Counted from the first letter of the stretch, positions 35,863-43,965 are shown. The stretch is DNA of 51,279 bases from Bdellovibrionales bacterium (GCA_018266355.1 JAFEAP010000021.1:1-51279), one strand, 5' to 3'. Notes: generated from the letters alone by a model not told the origin. A program made the numbers and translations.

Positions 35863-35990
35863 CGTCCTCCATGGTGCCGGATTTCGTCCCCTCGTAAAAG
35901 TCCCGCGAGTTTAAAGTCGACACGCACCGCTCCCGCTGCGCCGCGCGCCCTGTCCGCGGCGCTTCGCGAGGCGCCCGGCCGCGCCAAAAC

Positions 35991-36027
35991 GCCGACGCTT
36001 GAATCGTCGGCTCCCCGCCCTTACCGT
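35991..36027 (+). promoter_or_regulatory. Candidate yahK promoter with overlapping palindrome
   Basis: TTGAAT (35999-36004), 17 bases, TACCGT (36022-36027). A perfect inverted repeat GCCGACG-N7-CGTCGGC (35991-36011) is centred on the -35 box and is placed like an operator. Inferred by eye. Confidence 0.4.
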
Positions 36028-36075
36028 CTGGGGAGTCCCACAGAACGGCACGTTTCACCCCTAGGAGATCCCACC

Positions 36076-37146
36076 ATGACGAACACCCTGAAATTCACCG
36101 GCTCCGTCCCCGCGAAAGGCTACGCCGCCCAAAGCGCGAAGACTCCGCTCGCTCCCTTCGAGTTCACCCGCCGCGAACCGCACGACACCGACGTGCAGAT
36201 CGAAGTCCTCTACTGCGGCGTCTGCCACTCCGACATCCACCAAGCCCGCGACGAATGGGGCGGCTCGACCTTTCCGATGGTTCCGGGCCACGAGGTCGTC
36301 GGGAAAGTCACGCGCGTCGGCGCGAAAGTGAAAGGCTTCAAACCGGGCGATCTCGCCGGCGTCGGCTGCATGGTCGATTCCTGCCGCGACTGCAAAGCGT
36401 GCGGCGAAGGACTCGAACAGTACTGCGAGAACGGCGCGAACTTCACCTACAACTCGAAGGAAAAGGACGGCGTCACGCCGACCCAGGGCGGCTACTCGAC
36501 GGTCATCGTCACCGACGAGAAGTTCGTGCTCCGCATGCCGAAGGAACTCGACCTCGCCGCTTCGGCCCCTCTTCTCTGCGCGGGCATCACGACCTATTCC
36601 CCCCTTCGCCATTGGAAAGTCGGAAAAGGCACGAAGGTCGCCGTCGTCGGCCTCGGCGGTCTCGGCCACATGGGCGTGAAACTCGCGCGCGCGATGGGCG
36701 CCGAAGTCACCGCGATCACGACGTCGACCTCGAAGAAGGAGGACGCGATCCGCCTCGGCGCGCACCACGTCGTCGTCTCGAAAAACCCCGCCGAGATGGA
36801 AGCCGCCGCCGGCCGTTTCGACTTCATCCTGAACACGGTCTCGGCCCCGACCGACATCAACGCCTACGTGAACCTCCTCGCGCGCGAAGGCACGATGTGC
36901 CTCGTCGGCGTGCCCGACAAGGCGCCCGAGCTCCAAGCCTTCCCGCTCATCTCCGGACGCCGCTCGGTCGCGGGTTCGCTGATCGGCGGAATCAAGGAAA
37001 CCCAGGAGATGCTCGACTTCTGCGCGAAGCACGGAATCACCTCGGACATCGAGAAGATCCCGATGGCGAAGATCAACGACGCCTACACCCGGATGATCAA
37101 GGGCGACGTGAAGTACCGCTTCGTCATCGACTGCAAGACGATCTGA
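36076..37146 (+). CDS. yahK: Zinc-dependent alcohol/aldehyde dehydrogenase, YahK type
   Basis: 356 residues. NADP(H)-dependent MDR enzyme, reducing a broad range of aldehydes. Catalytic zinc ligands are in YCGVCHSD and GHEVVGKV, the structural zinc Cys in CMVDSCRDCKACGEGLEQYC, and the dinucleotide fold in VAVVGLGGLGHMGVKLARAMGAE. The sequence follows E. coli YahK almost block by block (LLCAGITTYSPLRHW, IGGIKETQEMLDFCA, DVKYRFVID). ATG 36076 is chosen with AGGAG 8 bases upstream; the longer open frame runs into the divergent region. Own promoter likely, possibly with an operator. Confidence 0.94.
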   Translation: MTNTLKFTGSVPAKGYAAQSAKTPLAPFEFTRREPHDTDVQIEVLYCGVCHSDIHQARDEWGGSTFPMVPGHEVVGKVTRVGAKVKGFKPGDLAGVGCMVDSCRDCKACGEGLEQYCENGANFTYNSKEKDGVTPTQGGYSTVIVTDEKFVLRMPKELDLAASAPLLCAGITTYSPLRHWKVGKGTKVAVVGLGGLGHMGVKLARAMGAEVTAITTSTSKKEDAIRLGAHHVVVSKNPAEMEAAAGRFDFILNTVSAPTDINAYVNLLAREGTMCLVGVPDKAPELQAFPLISGRRSVAGSLIGGIKETQEMLDFCAKHGITSDIEKIPMAKINDAYTRMIKGDVKYRFVIDCKTI

Positions 37147-37199
37147 CCGCGGTTCGCCGCGACCGGAAAAATGCGCTGGCCCGACCCGGGGATGCCCCC

Positions 37200-37205
37200 T
37201 AGACT
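37200..37205 (+). promoter_or_regulatory. -10-like TAGACT directly before the ceramidase-like gene
   Basis: TAGACT ends 6 bases before ATG 37212, with CTGGCC 18 bases further upstream as a weak -35. There is no Shine-Dalgarno sequence, so the mRNA could be leaderless. Confidence 0.35.
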
Positions 37206-37211
37206 CTAGTC

Positions 37212-37949
37212 ATGGCGAATCCTGCTGATTTCCTCATGACGGACGGGTGTCCTTGGGTCGACTTGCGTAAGTGGAGCGGAGTTCCGAACGTCCGCTGGTG
37301 CGAGGACCAAATCTGCTCGTGGATCGCGACGCCCGCGAACACTTGGTCGAATCTCGGCTACATCGCCGTCGGCTTTTTCTTCTTCTGGTTCACCCGGAAA
37401 GAGAAGTCGGAGAACATCCGCTTCTACGGCGTCGCCGCCCAGTGGGTCGGATGGACTTCGTTCATCTACCACGCGTCGCTCACCTTCGCGACGCAAGTCT
37501 TCGATTTCCTCGGGATGTTCGTCTTCTTCTACCTCATCCTGATCCAGAACTTCGCGCGAATCGGGATCGGCGCCTGCGACCGCGTGAAGCGGAACGTTTG
37601 GATCTGGACGGCGGCGACCACCGTCGTCTCGTCGACCGTCGACAAACTCGGATTCCCGATCCAAGGCCTCGTCGTGCTCCTGATCGTCGGCATCCTCGTC
37701 ACCGAAGCGGTCGCCTCGATGCGCGCGAAGACGAAGGTCGGTCATCGCTATTTCTTCCTCTCGCTCTTCTTCCTCGGCATCGGCGCCGCCTTCTCCGCGA
37801 GCGACGTCACGCGGAAGTTCTGCGACCCGAACGACCACTGGATCCAAGGCCATGCGCTCTGGCACTATTTCGGATCGCTCGCGCTCCTCTGCTCGATCTT
37901 CCATTACCGTCAGTTCTACTCGCGCGAGACCGGCCGACTCTCCGTTTGA
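37212..37949 (+). CDS. Alkaline-ceramidase-like membrane hydrolase (CREST superfamily)
   Basis: 245 residues with seven probable membrane segments. The catalytic set of the ceramidase/adiponectin-receptor (CREST) superfamily is complete and correctly spaced: Ser83, His87, Asp98 (SFIYHASLTFATQVFD) and His214, His218 (HALWH), compared with Ser77, His81, Asp92, His217, His221 in human ACER3. The N-terminal CEDQ...TPANTWSNLGYI matches the region near the Ca site. It should be a zinc amidase acting on a lipid amide inside the membrane, perhaps a ceramide; the true substrate is unknown. It follows yahK by 65 bases and ends at a strong terminator. Confidence 0.9.
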   Translation: MANPADFLMTDGCPWVDLRKWSGVPNVRWCEDQICSWIATPANTWSNLGYIAVGFFFFWFTRKEKSENIRFYGVAAQWVGWTSFIYHASLTFATQVFDFLGMFVFFYLILIQNFARIGIGACDRVKRNVWIWTAATTVVSSTVDKLGFPIQGLVVLLIVGILVTEAVASMRAKTKVGHRYFFLSLFFLGIGAAFSASDVTRKFCDPNDHWIQGHALWHYFGSLALLCSIFHYRQFYSRETGRLSV

Positions 37950-37975
37950 GACGAATCGTCTAAAGATTGGACACT

Positions 37976-38020
37976 TTCCGCGCCGCCCGGACTTTTTTCC
38001 GGGCGGCGCGGAACTTTTTC
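37976..38020 (+). terminator. Strong intrinsic terminator between ceramidase-like and VWA lipoprotein genes
   Basis: A perfect 15-bp stem TTCCGCGCCGCCCGG / CCGGGCGGCGCGGAA with loop ACTTTTTT (37991-37998), then CTTTTTC. It ends only 37 bases before the start codon at 38057, which leaves little room for a separate promoter. Confidence 0.85.
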
Positions 38021-38048
38021 CCCTCCGGCCCGTTCGTTCGGGAAGGGG
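38020..38048 (+). promoter_or_regulatory. Hairpin covering the VWA gene ribosome-binding site
   Basis: CCCC ... CCCG-TTCGTT-CGGG-AA-GGGG: an inner 4-bp and outer 4-bp stem that pairs the AAGGGG Shine-Dalgarno sequence located 9 bases before ATG 38057. Could limit translation. Confidence 0.4.
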
Positions 38049-38056
38049 TGTCTTCC

Positions 38057-39181
38057 ATGAAGTCTATTTTCGGGGTTCTCGTCTTCGGCTCGATCGCGTC
38101 GCTTTCCTTCGTCGGGTGCAACGACACCGGCTTCGGGATTTCGAACCAAGCCCAAACCGAAGGCGTTCCCGACGAAGGCAGCCTGCTCGTCGAGGAATTC
38201 AAGGTGCCGACGGTAGACCAGGCCACGAAAATCGACGTCCTTTTCATGATCGATAATTCCCAGTCGATGTCCCCGGAACAAACGATCATCGGCCAATCGT
38301 TCACGGATTTCATCGCCGAGTTCCAAAAGAAGAACGTCGATTTTCATCTCGGCGTGATCACGACCGACGTCGACAGCGCACCGAAGAAGTTCGCGACCGC
38401 GCTTACGGGATACGTGAATCCGACGGGTCCGGGCGCCCTCCTCACCCGTTACGCGGGGGAGCCTTACTTCACGCCCCAAACGACCGACCTGCTCACGAAG
38501 TTCCCGGAAAACGCGAAGGTCGGCGTCGACGGGAGCTCGCATGAACAAGGGCTGAAATCCGTCATCTCCTTCCTCGATCCCTCGCGGCTCGCGGCGGGCG
38601 GCGCGAATGCCGGCTTCATCCGCGAGGACGCCCTGCTTTCGGTGATCTTCGTCTCCGACGAAGACGAGAACGAAGCGGTCGCGAGCGGCGACACCATCGA
38701 CGGACGCATCGGAGCCCTCGTCGATCGCGTGAAGGCGCTGAAAGGCCCGCTTTCCCGCGGCTACCGCTTCGATTTCATCATCAACGAAAACGCGAAAAAA
38801 CCGAAGGTGCTCCCCCTCGGTTCCGATCCGATCCCGCTCGGCGGCGGAACGAACGGATCGAACAATCCGTATCCGTCGGTCTACCTCCGCGCGGCCGATC
38901 TCACCGGCTCGCAGACGCTCGACGTCCAGACGAACTTCGCCTCCGGCCTCGCCGACATCGGCGCGAATGTGGTGAAGCAAGGCCAGAGCGAATTCAAGCT
39001 TTCGGCGCGCCCGAACGCGGCCAGCCTGCGCGTCGCGCTCGACGGCGTCGCCGTTCCGGCGGATCCGACGGACGGTTACGTGCTCCACGACGACCGGAAC
39101 ACGATCGAATTACGGGGCTCGGCCCTCGCCGGCTCGCCGGGAAAATCGCTCGTCGTGAAGTACGCGATCGACGCGATCTAG
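38057..39181 (+). CDS. VWA-domain lipoprotein 1
   Basis: 374 residues. I start at ATG 38057, which gives a signal sequence with lipobox FVGC (Cys21); the longer frame starts inside the terminator. After Cys comes NDTGFG, shared with the second VWA gene. Residues about 58-300 look like a von Willebrand A domain with MIDAS motif DNSQS (Asp66) and strands VLFMID, FHLGVITTDVD, LSVIFVSDEDENE. The last about 80 residues are beta-rich (SLRVALDGVAVPADPTDGYVL). Lipid-anchored, periplasm or surface; probable metal-dependent protein-protein adhesion. Partner unknown. Confidence 0.87.
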   Translation: MKSIFGVLVFGSIASLSFVGCNDTGFGISNQAQTEGVPDEGSLLVEEFKVPTVDQATKIDVLFMIDNSQSMSPEQTIIGQSFTDFIAEFQKKNVDFHLGVITTDVDSAPKKFATALTGYVNPTGPGALLTRYAGEPYFTPQTTDLLTKFPENAKVGVDGSSHEQGLKSVISFLDPSRLAAGGANAGFIREDALLSVIFVSDEDENEAVASGDTIDGRIGALVDRVKALKGPLSRGYRFDFIINENAKKPKVLPLGSDPIPLGGGTNGSNNPYPSVYLRAADLTGSQTLDVQTNFASGLADIGANVVKQGQSEFKLSARPNAASLRVALDGVAVPADPTDGYVLHDDRNTIELRGSALAGSPGKSLVVKYAIDAI

Positions 39182-39390
39182 GGTGAACAAGAAATGTCCG
39201 CCTGTCGAAAGGAACGACGATTTTAGTCACGTCGTCGAAAAGTTCGACGGCGACCGCGTCTGAAAATCCTTTCATTTCAACTTTTCGTAAGCGGACCCGT
39301 TCTTGCTTCCTCTAGCCGTAAGGTTTAGTCGCGAACGTCCGGGGGTTTGTGTGGCGCGCGCGACACAGTCGGTAAAACGACGGGGGAAAC
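39182..39390 (+). other. Intergenic gap between the two VWA genes
   Basis: A perfect 7-bp hairpin CGTCGAA-AAG-TTCGACG (39233-39249) without T-run, and an inverted repeat TGTGT...ACACA around GGCGCGCGCG near 39350. These may be a weak terminator and an operator, respectively. Confidence 0.4.
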
Positions 39391-40236
39391 ATGGGCACGT
39401 ATTACGGTAAGCAGATCCTCTTCGCGGTCGCGGGCGGTTTCGCACTCACCGCCTTCACGGGTTGTAACGACACCGGCTTCACGAACGCTCCGGCGGGCAC
39501 GCTGATCGGTCAGGTCGACGCGACCGGCGGCCTCGGCACTCCGTCGAATCCGGGCGGCGTCGGGAACACGAACCCGCCGGGCTGCACGATCGGCACTTCG
39601 AAGAAGCCGATCCGCGTGATGTTCATGGTCGACAACTCGGGCTCGACGAATACGACCGACCCGAACAAGGTCTACCGCTTGAAATCTCTCCAGAAGTTCC
39701 AGATGGACTACGGTTCGAACACGAACCTCTCCTACACCTTCTCGTATTTCGCGGGCACCTCGTCGAACAACTACGACGTCCCGAACAACAAATTCGTCAC
39801 GAGCATCCCGGCGAGTCCGGTGGCGAATTCCTCCCAGCTCGCTTCCGCCCTCTCGAAGTACGACGGCGTGGGCGCGAGCGGGAACACGCCGTACAAGGCG
39901 GCGTTCACCGCGCTCGGCAACCTCGTGAACGCGGACGCCGGCGCGCAGGACTACGCGGTCGCGTTCCTCTCCGACGGTCAACCGACGGACATCTCCGGCG
40001 AAGCGAACCTCCGGGGCCTCGTATCGGCGTTGAAGTCGGTCGCCGCGGGCAAGGGCCGCGCCCTCACCGTGAACACGATCTACTTCGGCGATCCGAACGA
40101 CAAGGCGTCGTTCTCGAACCTCGACGCCATGGCGAAAGAAGGCAACGGCCAGTTCGTCGACACGAACCTGATCGGCGCCGGCGGCTCGCTCGTCATCAAC
40201 GACGTGATCAACGTCCCGGGCGCGAACTGCCAGTAG
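39391..40236 (+). CDS. VWA-domain lipoprotein 2
   Basis: 281 residues, lipobox TAFTGC (Cys25), again followed by NDTGF. MIDAS DNSGS (Asp81, Ser83, Ser85), strands VMFMVD, YTFSYFAG, YAVAFLSDGQPTDISGE, LTVNTIYFG. A second, shorter VWA lipoprotein that keeps only the VWA domain. The shared post-lipobox sequence suggests duplication or common sorting signal with VWA 1. The +2 residue Asn does not match the inner-membrane retention Asp, so outer-membrane location is likely. ATG 39391 has GGGGG 4-5 bases upstream. Confidence 0.87.
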   Translation: MGTYYGKQILFAVAGGFALTAFTGCNDTGFTNAPAGTLIGQVDATGGLGTPSNPGGVGNTNPPGCTIGTSKKPIRVMFMVDNSGSTNTTDPNKVYRLKSLQKFQMDYGSNTNLSYTFSYFAGTSSNNYDVPNNKFVTSIPASPVANSSQLASALSKYDGVGASGNTPYKAAFTALGNLVNADAGAQDYAVAFLSDGQPTDISGEANLRGLVSALKSVAAGKGRALTVNTIYFGDPNDKASFSNLDAMAKEGNGQFVDTNLIGAGGSLVINDVINVPGANCQ

Positions 40237-40246
40237 CCTCGGACTT

Positions 40247-40789
40247 TCAGAGGTTTTTCCGGTACCGGAAGTCGGTCCAGAACTTCCCGTTCCACCACGT
40301 GAGTTCCGAAACCGAGCCGAACCGCTCGTATCCGAGCTTTTCGTAAAGGCGCCGCGCCCGAGTGTTGAACTCGAATACGCCGAGTTCCGCCCGCGTCGCC
40401 CCGATCCGTCGCGCTTCGTCCTCGAGGAGCGCGAAGAACGCGCGACCTAAACCCCTGCCGCGCGCGGACGCTTCGCCGAGGAGGATCCCGAACCAAGCGA
40501 CGTCCGGCTCTTTCCAGAGCCGATGCGGAACGCCCAATTGCAGACTGCACTCCCCGACCGGAACGCCGTCGGCGAGGCACATCCAGCTCCACTTCCGACG
40601 ATCCTCTTTCCCGTCGCCGGGACGAGGCCGCCAACCGGAAACTTCCTCCGGGGTGACGAACTTCGCGTAGTCGGCATCGGAGGCGTTCACCCGCGCGAGG
40701 TGTCGCAACTCCGGATCGTTCGACCACTTCGCCATGAGCCCGCAATCCTCCGCCGAGTCGAAATCGAAGGGACGGAGCTCGAACTTCAC
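40247..40789 (-). CDS. GNAT-family N-acetyltransferase
   Basis: 180 residues, GTG start with AGGAG upstream. RimJ-type GNAT layout: WSNDPELRHLA near the N-terminus, acetyl-CoA loop LLGEASARGRGLGRAF (Q/R-x-x-G-x-G/A), VFEFNTRARRLYEKLGYERFGS near the end. Acetylates an unknown amine substrate in the cytoplasm. It is 10 bases downstream of the cytochrome-like gene on the same strand and convergent with VWA 2. Confidence 0.9.
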   Translation of the reverse strand: MKFELRPFDFDSAEDCGLMAKWSNDPELRHLARVNASDADYAKFVTPEEVSGWRPRPGDGKEDRRKWSWMCLADGVPVGECSLQLGVPHRLWKEPDVAWFGILLGEASARGRGLGRAFFALLEDEARRIGATRAELGVFEFNTRARRLYEKLGYERFGSVSELTWWNGKFWTDFRYRKNL

Positions 40790-40799
40790 GCGCCTCTCC

Positions 40800-41657
40800 T
40801 CAGTTTTTCGCGGTCTGGAATTTATAGGCTTCGAGGTAACTCGCGAGCGAGCGGATCGATTTCTTGTCGAAGATCGGTTTGAAGTCGTGCGCTCCCTCGA
40901 CGTCGGGATGCTGACCGCTCGCGACCTTCTCGACCTTTTCCGCCGACGCGAGCGAGGTCATCACCGCGGCCGGTTGGGAATGGCAACCGACGCAGTTTTG
41001 GACGAAAAGCTTTTCCCCGCGCATGGCCGCGGGATCCGTGCGCCGCTTGAGAATGAACGCGCCGAAACGTTTCTCGTACGAGGTCAGCGTGATCTCCGAG
41101 AGCTCGCTCACGAAAAGGGGGTCGAGCAGGATCCCCTCGCTCCGGATCTTCGAATTCGACGTCGCCGGGAGCACGACCCGCGGCGATTCGGGACCGAGCG
41201 GCTGGCCGTTTTTCTTCAACGCGAGTTGGATCGACGGATATTTCACGAGGAAGGCCTTCGGCATGGGGACTTCTTTTCCGGATCGCGTCTTGAGCACGAC
41301 GAGGTCGGTCGTCGAACGATCGGCGGCGGTCAGTCCCTTCGTCGATTCCCCGACGAGCGCCGAGAGAGACGGACCGGTGAACTTCGCGGATTCCTTTCCC
41401 GCCTTCGCGGTCGGATCGACCTCGGTCAGGGTCTCGGTTTTCTTCTTGTCGAGCTCCTCGGGCGTGTAGGTCTTCAGGACCTGGGGTGCCGTCCCCGTAG
41501 GAGATTCCCAGGCGATTTGGAGCGCCGCATTAGCGCCGGAAGCCGTTCCGAGAAGGGCGAACGCCGCCAGGGGGAGGCTTCGGGAGAGGGCATTCCGCCC
41601 GGTAAAACCGCCTAAAACCCGATTTAAGTCGAGGAAGTGACGCATGGATGAAGACAT
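40800..41657 (-). CDS. Exported c-type cytochrome-like protein with SUOX-fold-like N-domain
   Basis: 285 residues. The N-terminus has a signal peptide (about 24-44, LPLAAFALLGTASGANA). Residues about 90-165 (FTGPSLSALVG, VVLKTRSGKEVPMPKAFLVKYPSIQLALKKNGQPLGP) resemble the sulfite-oxidase-like fold without an evident molybdenum ligand Cys. A single heme-binding CVGCH lies at 222-226, with a short helical tail to KYSLASYLEAYK-like end. A periplasmic monoheme electron carrier is likely; the partner is unknown. Start at ATG 41657 or ATG 41645; neither has a clear Shine-Dalgarno sequence. First of a two-gene minus unit with the GNAT gene. Confidence 0.78.
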   Translation of the reverse strand: MSSSMRHFLDLNRVLGGFTGRNALSRSLPLAAFALLGTASGANAALQIAWESPTGTAPQVLKTYTPEELDKKKTETLTEVDPTAKAGKESAKFTGPSLSALVGESTKGLTAADRSTTDLVVLKTRSGKEVPMPKAFLVKYPSIQLALKKNGQPLGPESPRVVLPATSNSKIRSEGILLDPLFVSELSEITLTSYEKRFGAFILKRRTDPAAMRGEKLFVQNCVGCHSQPAAVMTSLASAEKVEKVASGQHPDVEGAHDFKPIFDKKSIRSLASYLEAYKFQTAKN

Positions 41658-41732
41658 TTTTTAGGTCTTTCCGGCTCCTGTCAAGCGGGGGTCCCGAGGT
41701 GCGAAAGCTCCCTCTAGAGTGTCCCCTCTCCT

Positions 41733-41738
41733 TATGAT
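41733..41738 (+). promoter_or_regulatory. -10-like TATGAT before rimP
   Basis: TATGAT about 64 bases before rimP and 30 bases before the terminator stem, in the only non-coding stretch where the operon can begin. No good -35 is visible. Confidence 0.35.
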
Positions 41739-41767
41739 ACACCCGGACCCACATTTAGGTTCACTGA

Positions 41768-41798
41768 AAGGCGAGCCACGCGGTTCGCCTTTTTTTTT
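41768..41798 (+). terminator. Leader terminator (attenuator) directly upstream of rimP
   Basis: AAGGCGAGCC-ACGC-GGTTCGCCTT with one wobble, followed by nine T ending 3 bases before the rimP ATG. Adjacent plus-strand genes end far upstream, so it can only act on the operon's own transcript. NusA-dependent leader termination is known for the nusA operon of Bacillus subtilis. Confidence 0.8.
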
Positions 41799-41801
41799 CG
41801 C

Positions 41802-42446
41802 ATGACGACGATTCAAACGACACTCATCGACAAGCTTTCCCCGATCCTCGAAGGATTGGGCTATGAACTCGTGCATTTGGAGATGCAGACGCATCAGGGG
41901 AAAACCCTCCGAGTCTATATCGATCACGCGAGTCCCCGGGAGATCGCCCCGGCGAAGCTCGACCCGATCGGCGTCGAAGACTGCGCGAAGGTTTCGCGAG
42001 CGCTCGACGAGCCGCTCGAGGCGATGCCGGAACTCGACAAGGCCTTCGGCGGTGCCTACGAACTCGAGATTTCCTCGCCGGGCGTCGATCGTCCGCTGCG
42101 CAAGGTCCGCGACTTCGAGAAATTCTCCGGCCGCGACGCTCGGATCCACACCTTCCGTCCTCTCACCGCGGACGAACTCGGAAACGCCGACTATCAGAAG
42201 CGGAATCCGAAGCAGAAGAATTTCCTCGGCCGGTTGAGCGGGGTGATCGTGCGCGACGCCGCCGGGATGAAAAGCGACGAAAACGTCGCCGTGCGGTTGA
42301 CCGTGCTCGCGAGCATGGGTTCCACGACGAAAAAGAAGGGCGCGAAGCCCGGCAAAAACAAAGAACCCGAACGCGCCGACGAGATCCTGCTGCCGATGTC
42401 GCTGATCTCGAAAGCCAATATCGAACCGAATTACGATTTTAGCTGA
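41802..42446 (+). CDS. rimP: Ribosome maturation factor RimP
   Basis: 214 residues. Needed for 30S subunit maturation. Signature features: LIDKLSPILEGLGYELVHLEMQ at the N-terminus, VYIDH, GIEDC-like GVEDCAKVSRALDEPLEA, ELEISSPGVDRPLRKVRDFEKFSGR, and a C-terminal SH3-like part ending ISKANIEPNYDF. The C-domain carries a Lys/Gly-rich insertion (TKKKGAKPGKNKEPERADE), making it longer than usual (about 150). The ATG follows the T-run of the leader terminator by 3 bases and no Shine-Dalgarno sequence precedes it. First gene of rimP-nusA-infB-rbfA-truB. Confidence 0.96.
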   Translation: MTTIQTTLIDKLSPILEGLGYELVHLEMQTHQGKTLRVYIDHASPREIAPAKLDPIGVEDCAKVSRALDEPLEAMPELDKAFGGAYELEISSPGVDRPLRKVRDFEKFSGRDARIHTFRPLTADELGNADYQKRNPKQKNFLGRLSGVIVRDAAGMKSDENVAVRLTVLASMGSTTKKKGAKPGKNKEPERADEILLPMSLISKANIEPNYDFS

Positions 42447-42462
42447 ACCAGGAGAAACGAAA

Positions 42463-43893
42463 ATGAACGCCACCGAACTTTCCCGAGTCATCGAGTCCGT
42501 ATCGAAAGACCGCTCGATCAAGCGCGAGATCATCATTTCCGCGCTCGAGCAAGCGATGCTCATGGCCGCGCAGAAGAAGTACGGCCAGCACGCCGTCCTC
42601 GAAGCCCACTACAACACCGACACCGGTGAGATCGACCTCTTCCTCTTCAAGCGCGTCGTCGAATCGGAACCGGAAATGTTGGAAGAGTCCGAGGAAATCG
42701 ACATCAACGACGCCCGCCAACTCGACCCCGAGTGCCAGCTCGACGACGAAATCGGCGTGCGTGTGGAAACGCCGGACTTCGGCCGCATCGACGCCCAGAC
42801 GGCGAAGCAAGTCATCTTCCAGAAGGTCCGCGACGCCGAGCGCGAAATCATCTTCTCCGAATACATCCACCGGAAGGGCGAGATCATCACCGGCATCGCC
42901 CGTCGCGTGGAACGCGGAAACCTGATCATCGACCTCGGACGGACGGACGCCGTCCTTCCGCGCGGTGAGATCATCCCGGGAGAAATTTTCAAGCCGGGCG
43001 ACCGCGTCCAGGCTTTCCTCGAAGACGTAGTGACGTCGACGAAGGGCCCGCAACTCTACCTCACGCGCACGAGCCCGCGCTACCTGATGAAACTCTTCGA
43101 AATCGAAGTCCCGGAAATCCGCGACGGCATCGTCGAGATCAAGCACTGCGCGCGCGAACCGGGCGCCCGCTCGAAGATCGCGGTCGTCTCGAAGGATCGC
43201 GACGTCGATCCGGTCGGCGCGTGCGTCGGCATGAAGGGCGTTCGCGTCCAAGCCGTCATCCAGGAACTCAAGGGCGAGAAGATCGACATCATCCCGTGGT
43301 CGGATAACCCGGTGATGTTCGTCCGCTCGGCGCTCGCGCCGGCGGAAATCTCCTCCGTGCGCATGGACGAGCGGAACCGGATGATGGAGATCATGGTCGA
43401 AGACGACCAACTCTCGCTCGCGATCGGTAAGCGCGGCCAGAACGTCCGCCTCGCCGCCCAGCTCACCGGGTGGAAGCTCGATATCATCTCGCGCACGAAG
43501 CTCTCGAAGCGCACGACCGACGTCCTCGCCGCCCTTCAGCAGATCGAAGGCGTGTCCGAGACGTTCGCCCAGGCGATCTATCAAGCGGGCTTCGGCTCGC
43601 TGAAGTCCATCGCCGACGCGACGGTCGAGGCGCTCCAGAAGATCCCGGGCTATGAAGACGCCGAAGCCGCGGCGGGCCTGAAGGCTCGCGGCGCCGAAGC
43701 GCATAAGAAGCACGGCGACCTCATCCCGGCCGGCGCGTCGCTCACCCCGACGGGCGTCGTGACGAACGGGAAGACGGAAAACTCCGGCGCGAAGGCCGCG
43801 GCCGAGGAACGCCTCCGCGAAATGATGAAGCAAGCCGCTTCGGAAGAAGCGAAGAAAACCACGGATACGACGACTGAAAAGCAGGACGGATAA
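42463..43893 (+). CDS. nusA: Transcription termination/antitermination factor NusA
   Basis: 476 residues. Binds RNA polymerase and nascent RNA, controls pausing, termination and antitermination. N-terminal RNAP-binding domain (1 to about 130), S1 domain (GEIITGIARRVERGNLIIDLGRTDAVLP...), KH1 and KH2 (GVRVQAVIQELKGEKIDIIPW, LAIGKRGQNVRLAAQLTGWKLDI). After KH2 there is a helix-hairpin-helix stretch (EGVSETFAQAIYQAGFGSLKSIA) and a charged tail in place of full AR repeats. AGGAGAAACGAAA stands before the ATG; 16 bases after rimP. Likely autoregulates the operon through the leader terminator. Confidence 0.97.
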   Translation: MNATELSRVIESVSKDRSIKREIIISALEQAMLMAAQKKYGQHAVLEAHYNTDTGEIDLFLFKRVVESEPEMLEESEEIDINDARQLDPECQLDDEIGVRVETPDFGRIDAQTAKQVIFQKVRDAEREIIFSEYIHRKGEIITGIARRVERGNLIIDLGRTDAVLPRGEIIPGEIFKPGDRVQAFLEDVVTSTKGPQLYLTRTSPRYLMKLFEIEVPEIRDGIVEIKHCAREPGARSKIAVVSKDRDVDPVGACVGMKGVRVQAVIQELKGEKIDIIPWSDNPVMFVRSALAPAEISSVRMDERNRMMEIMVEDDQLSLAIGKRGQNVRLAAQLTGWKLDIISRTKLSKRTTDVLAALQQIEGVSETFAQAIYQAGFGSLKSIADATVEALQKIPGYEDAEAAAGLKARGAEAHKKHGDLIPAGASLTPTGVVTNGKTENSGAKAAAEERLREMMKQAASEEAKKTTDTTTEKQDG

Positions 43894-43965
43894 GGCCACA
43901 GAAAGCGAAACCGGAAACCGCACGCGATCTCTGACCTTAACTTTTCTGACAGGAGCTAACCCTTA

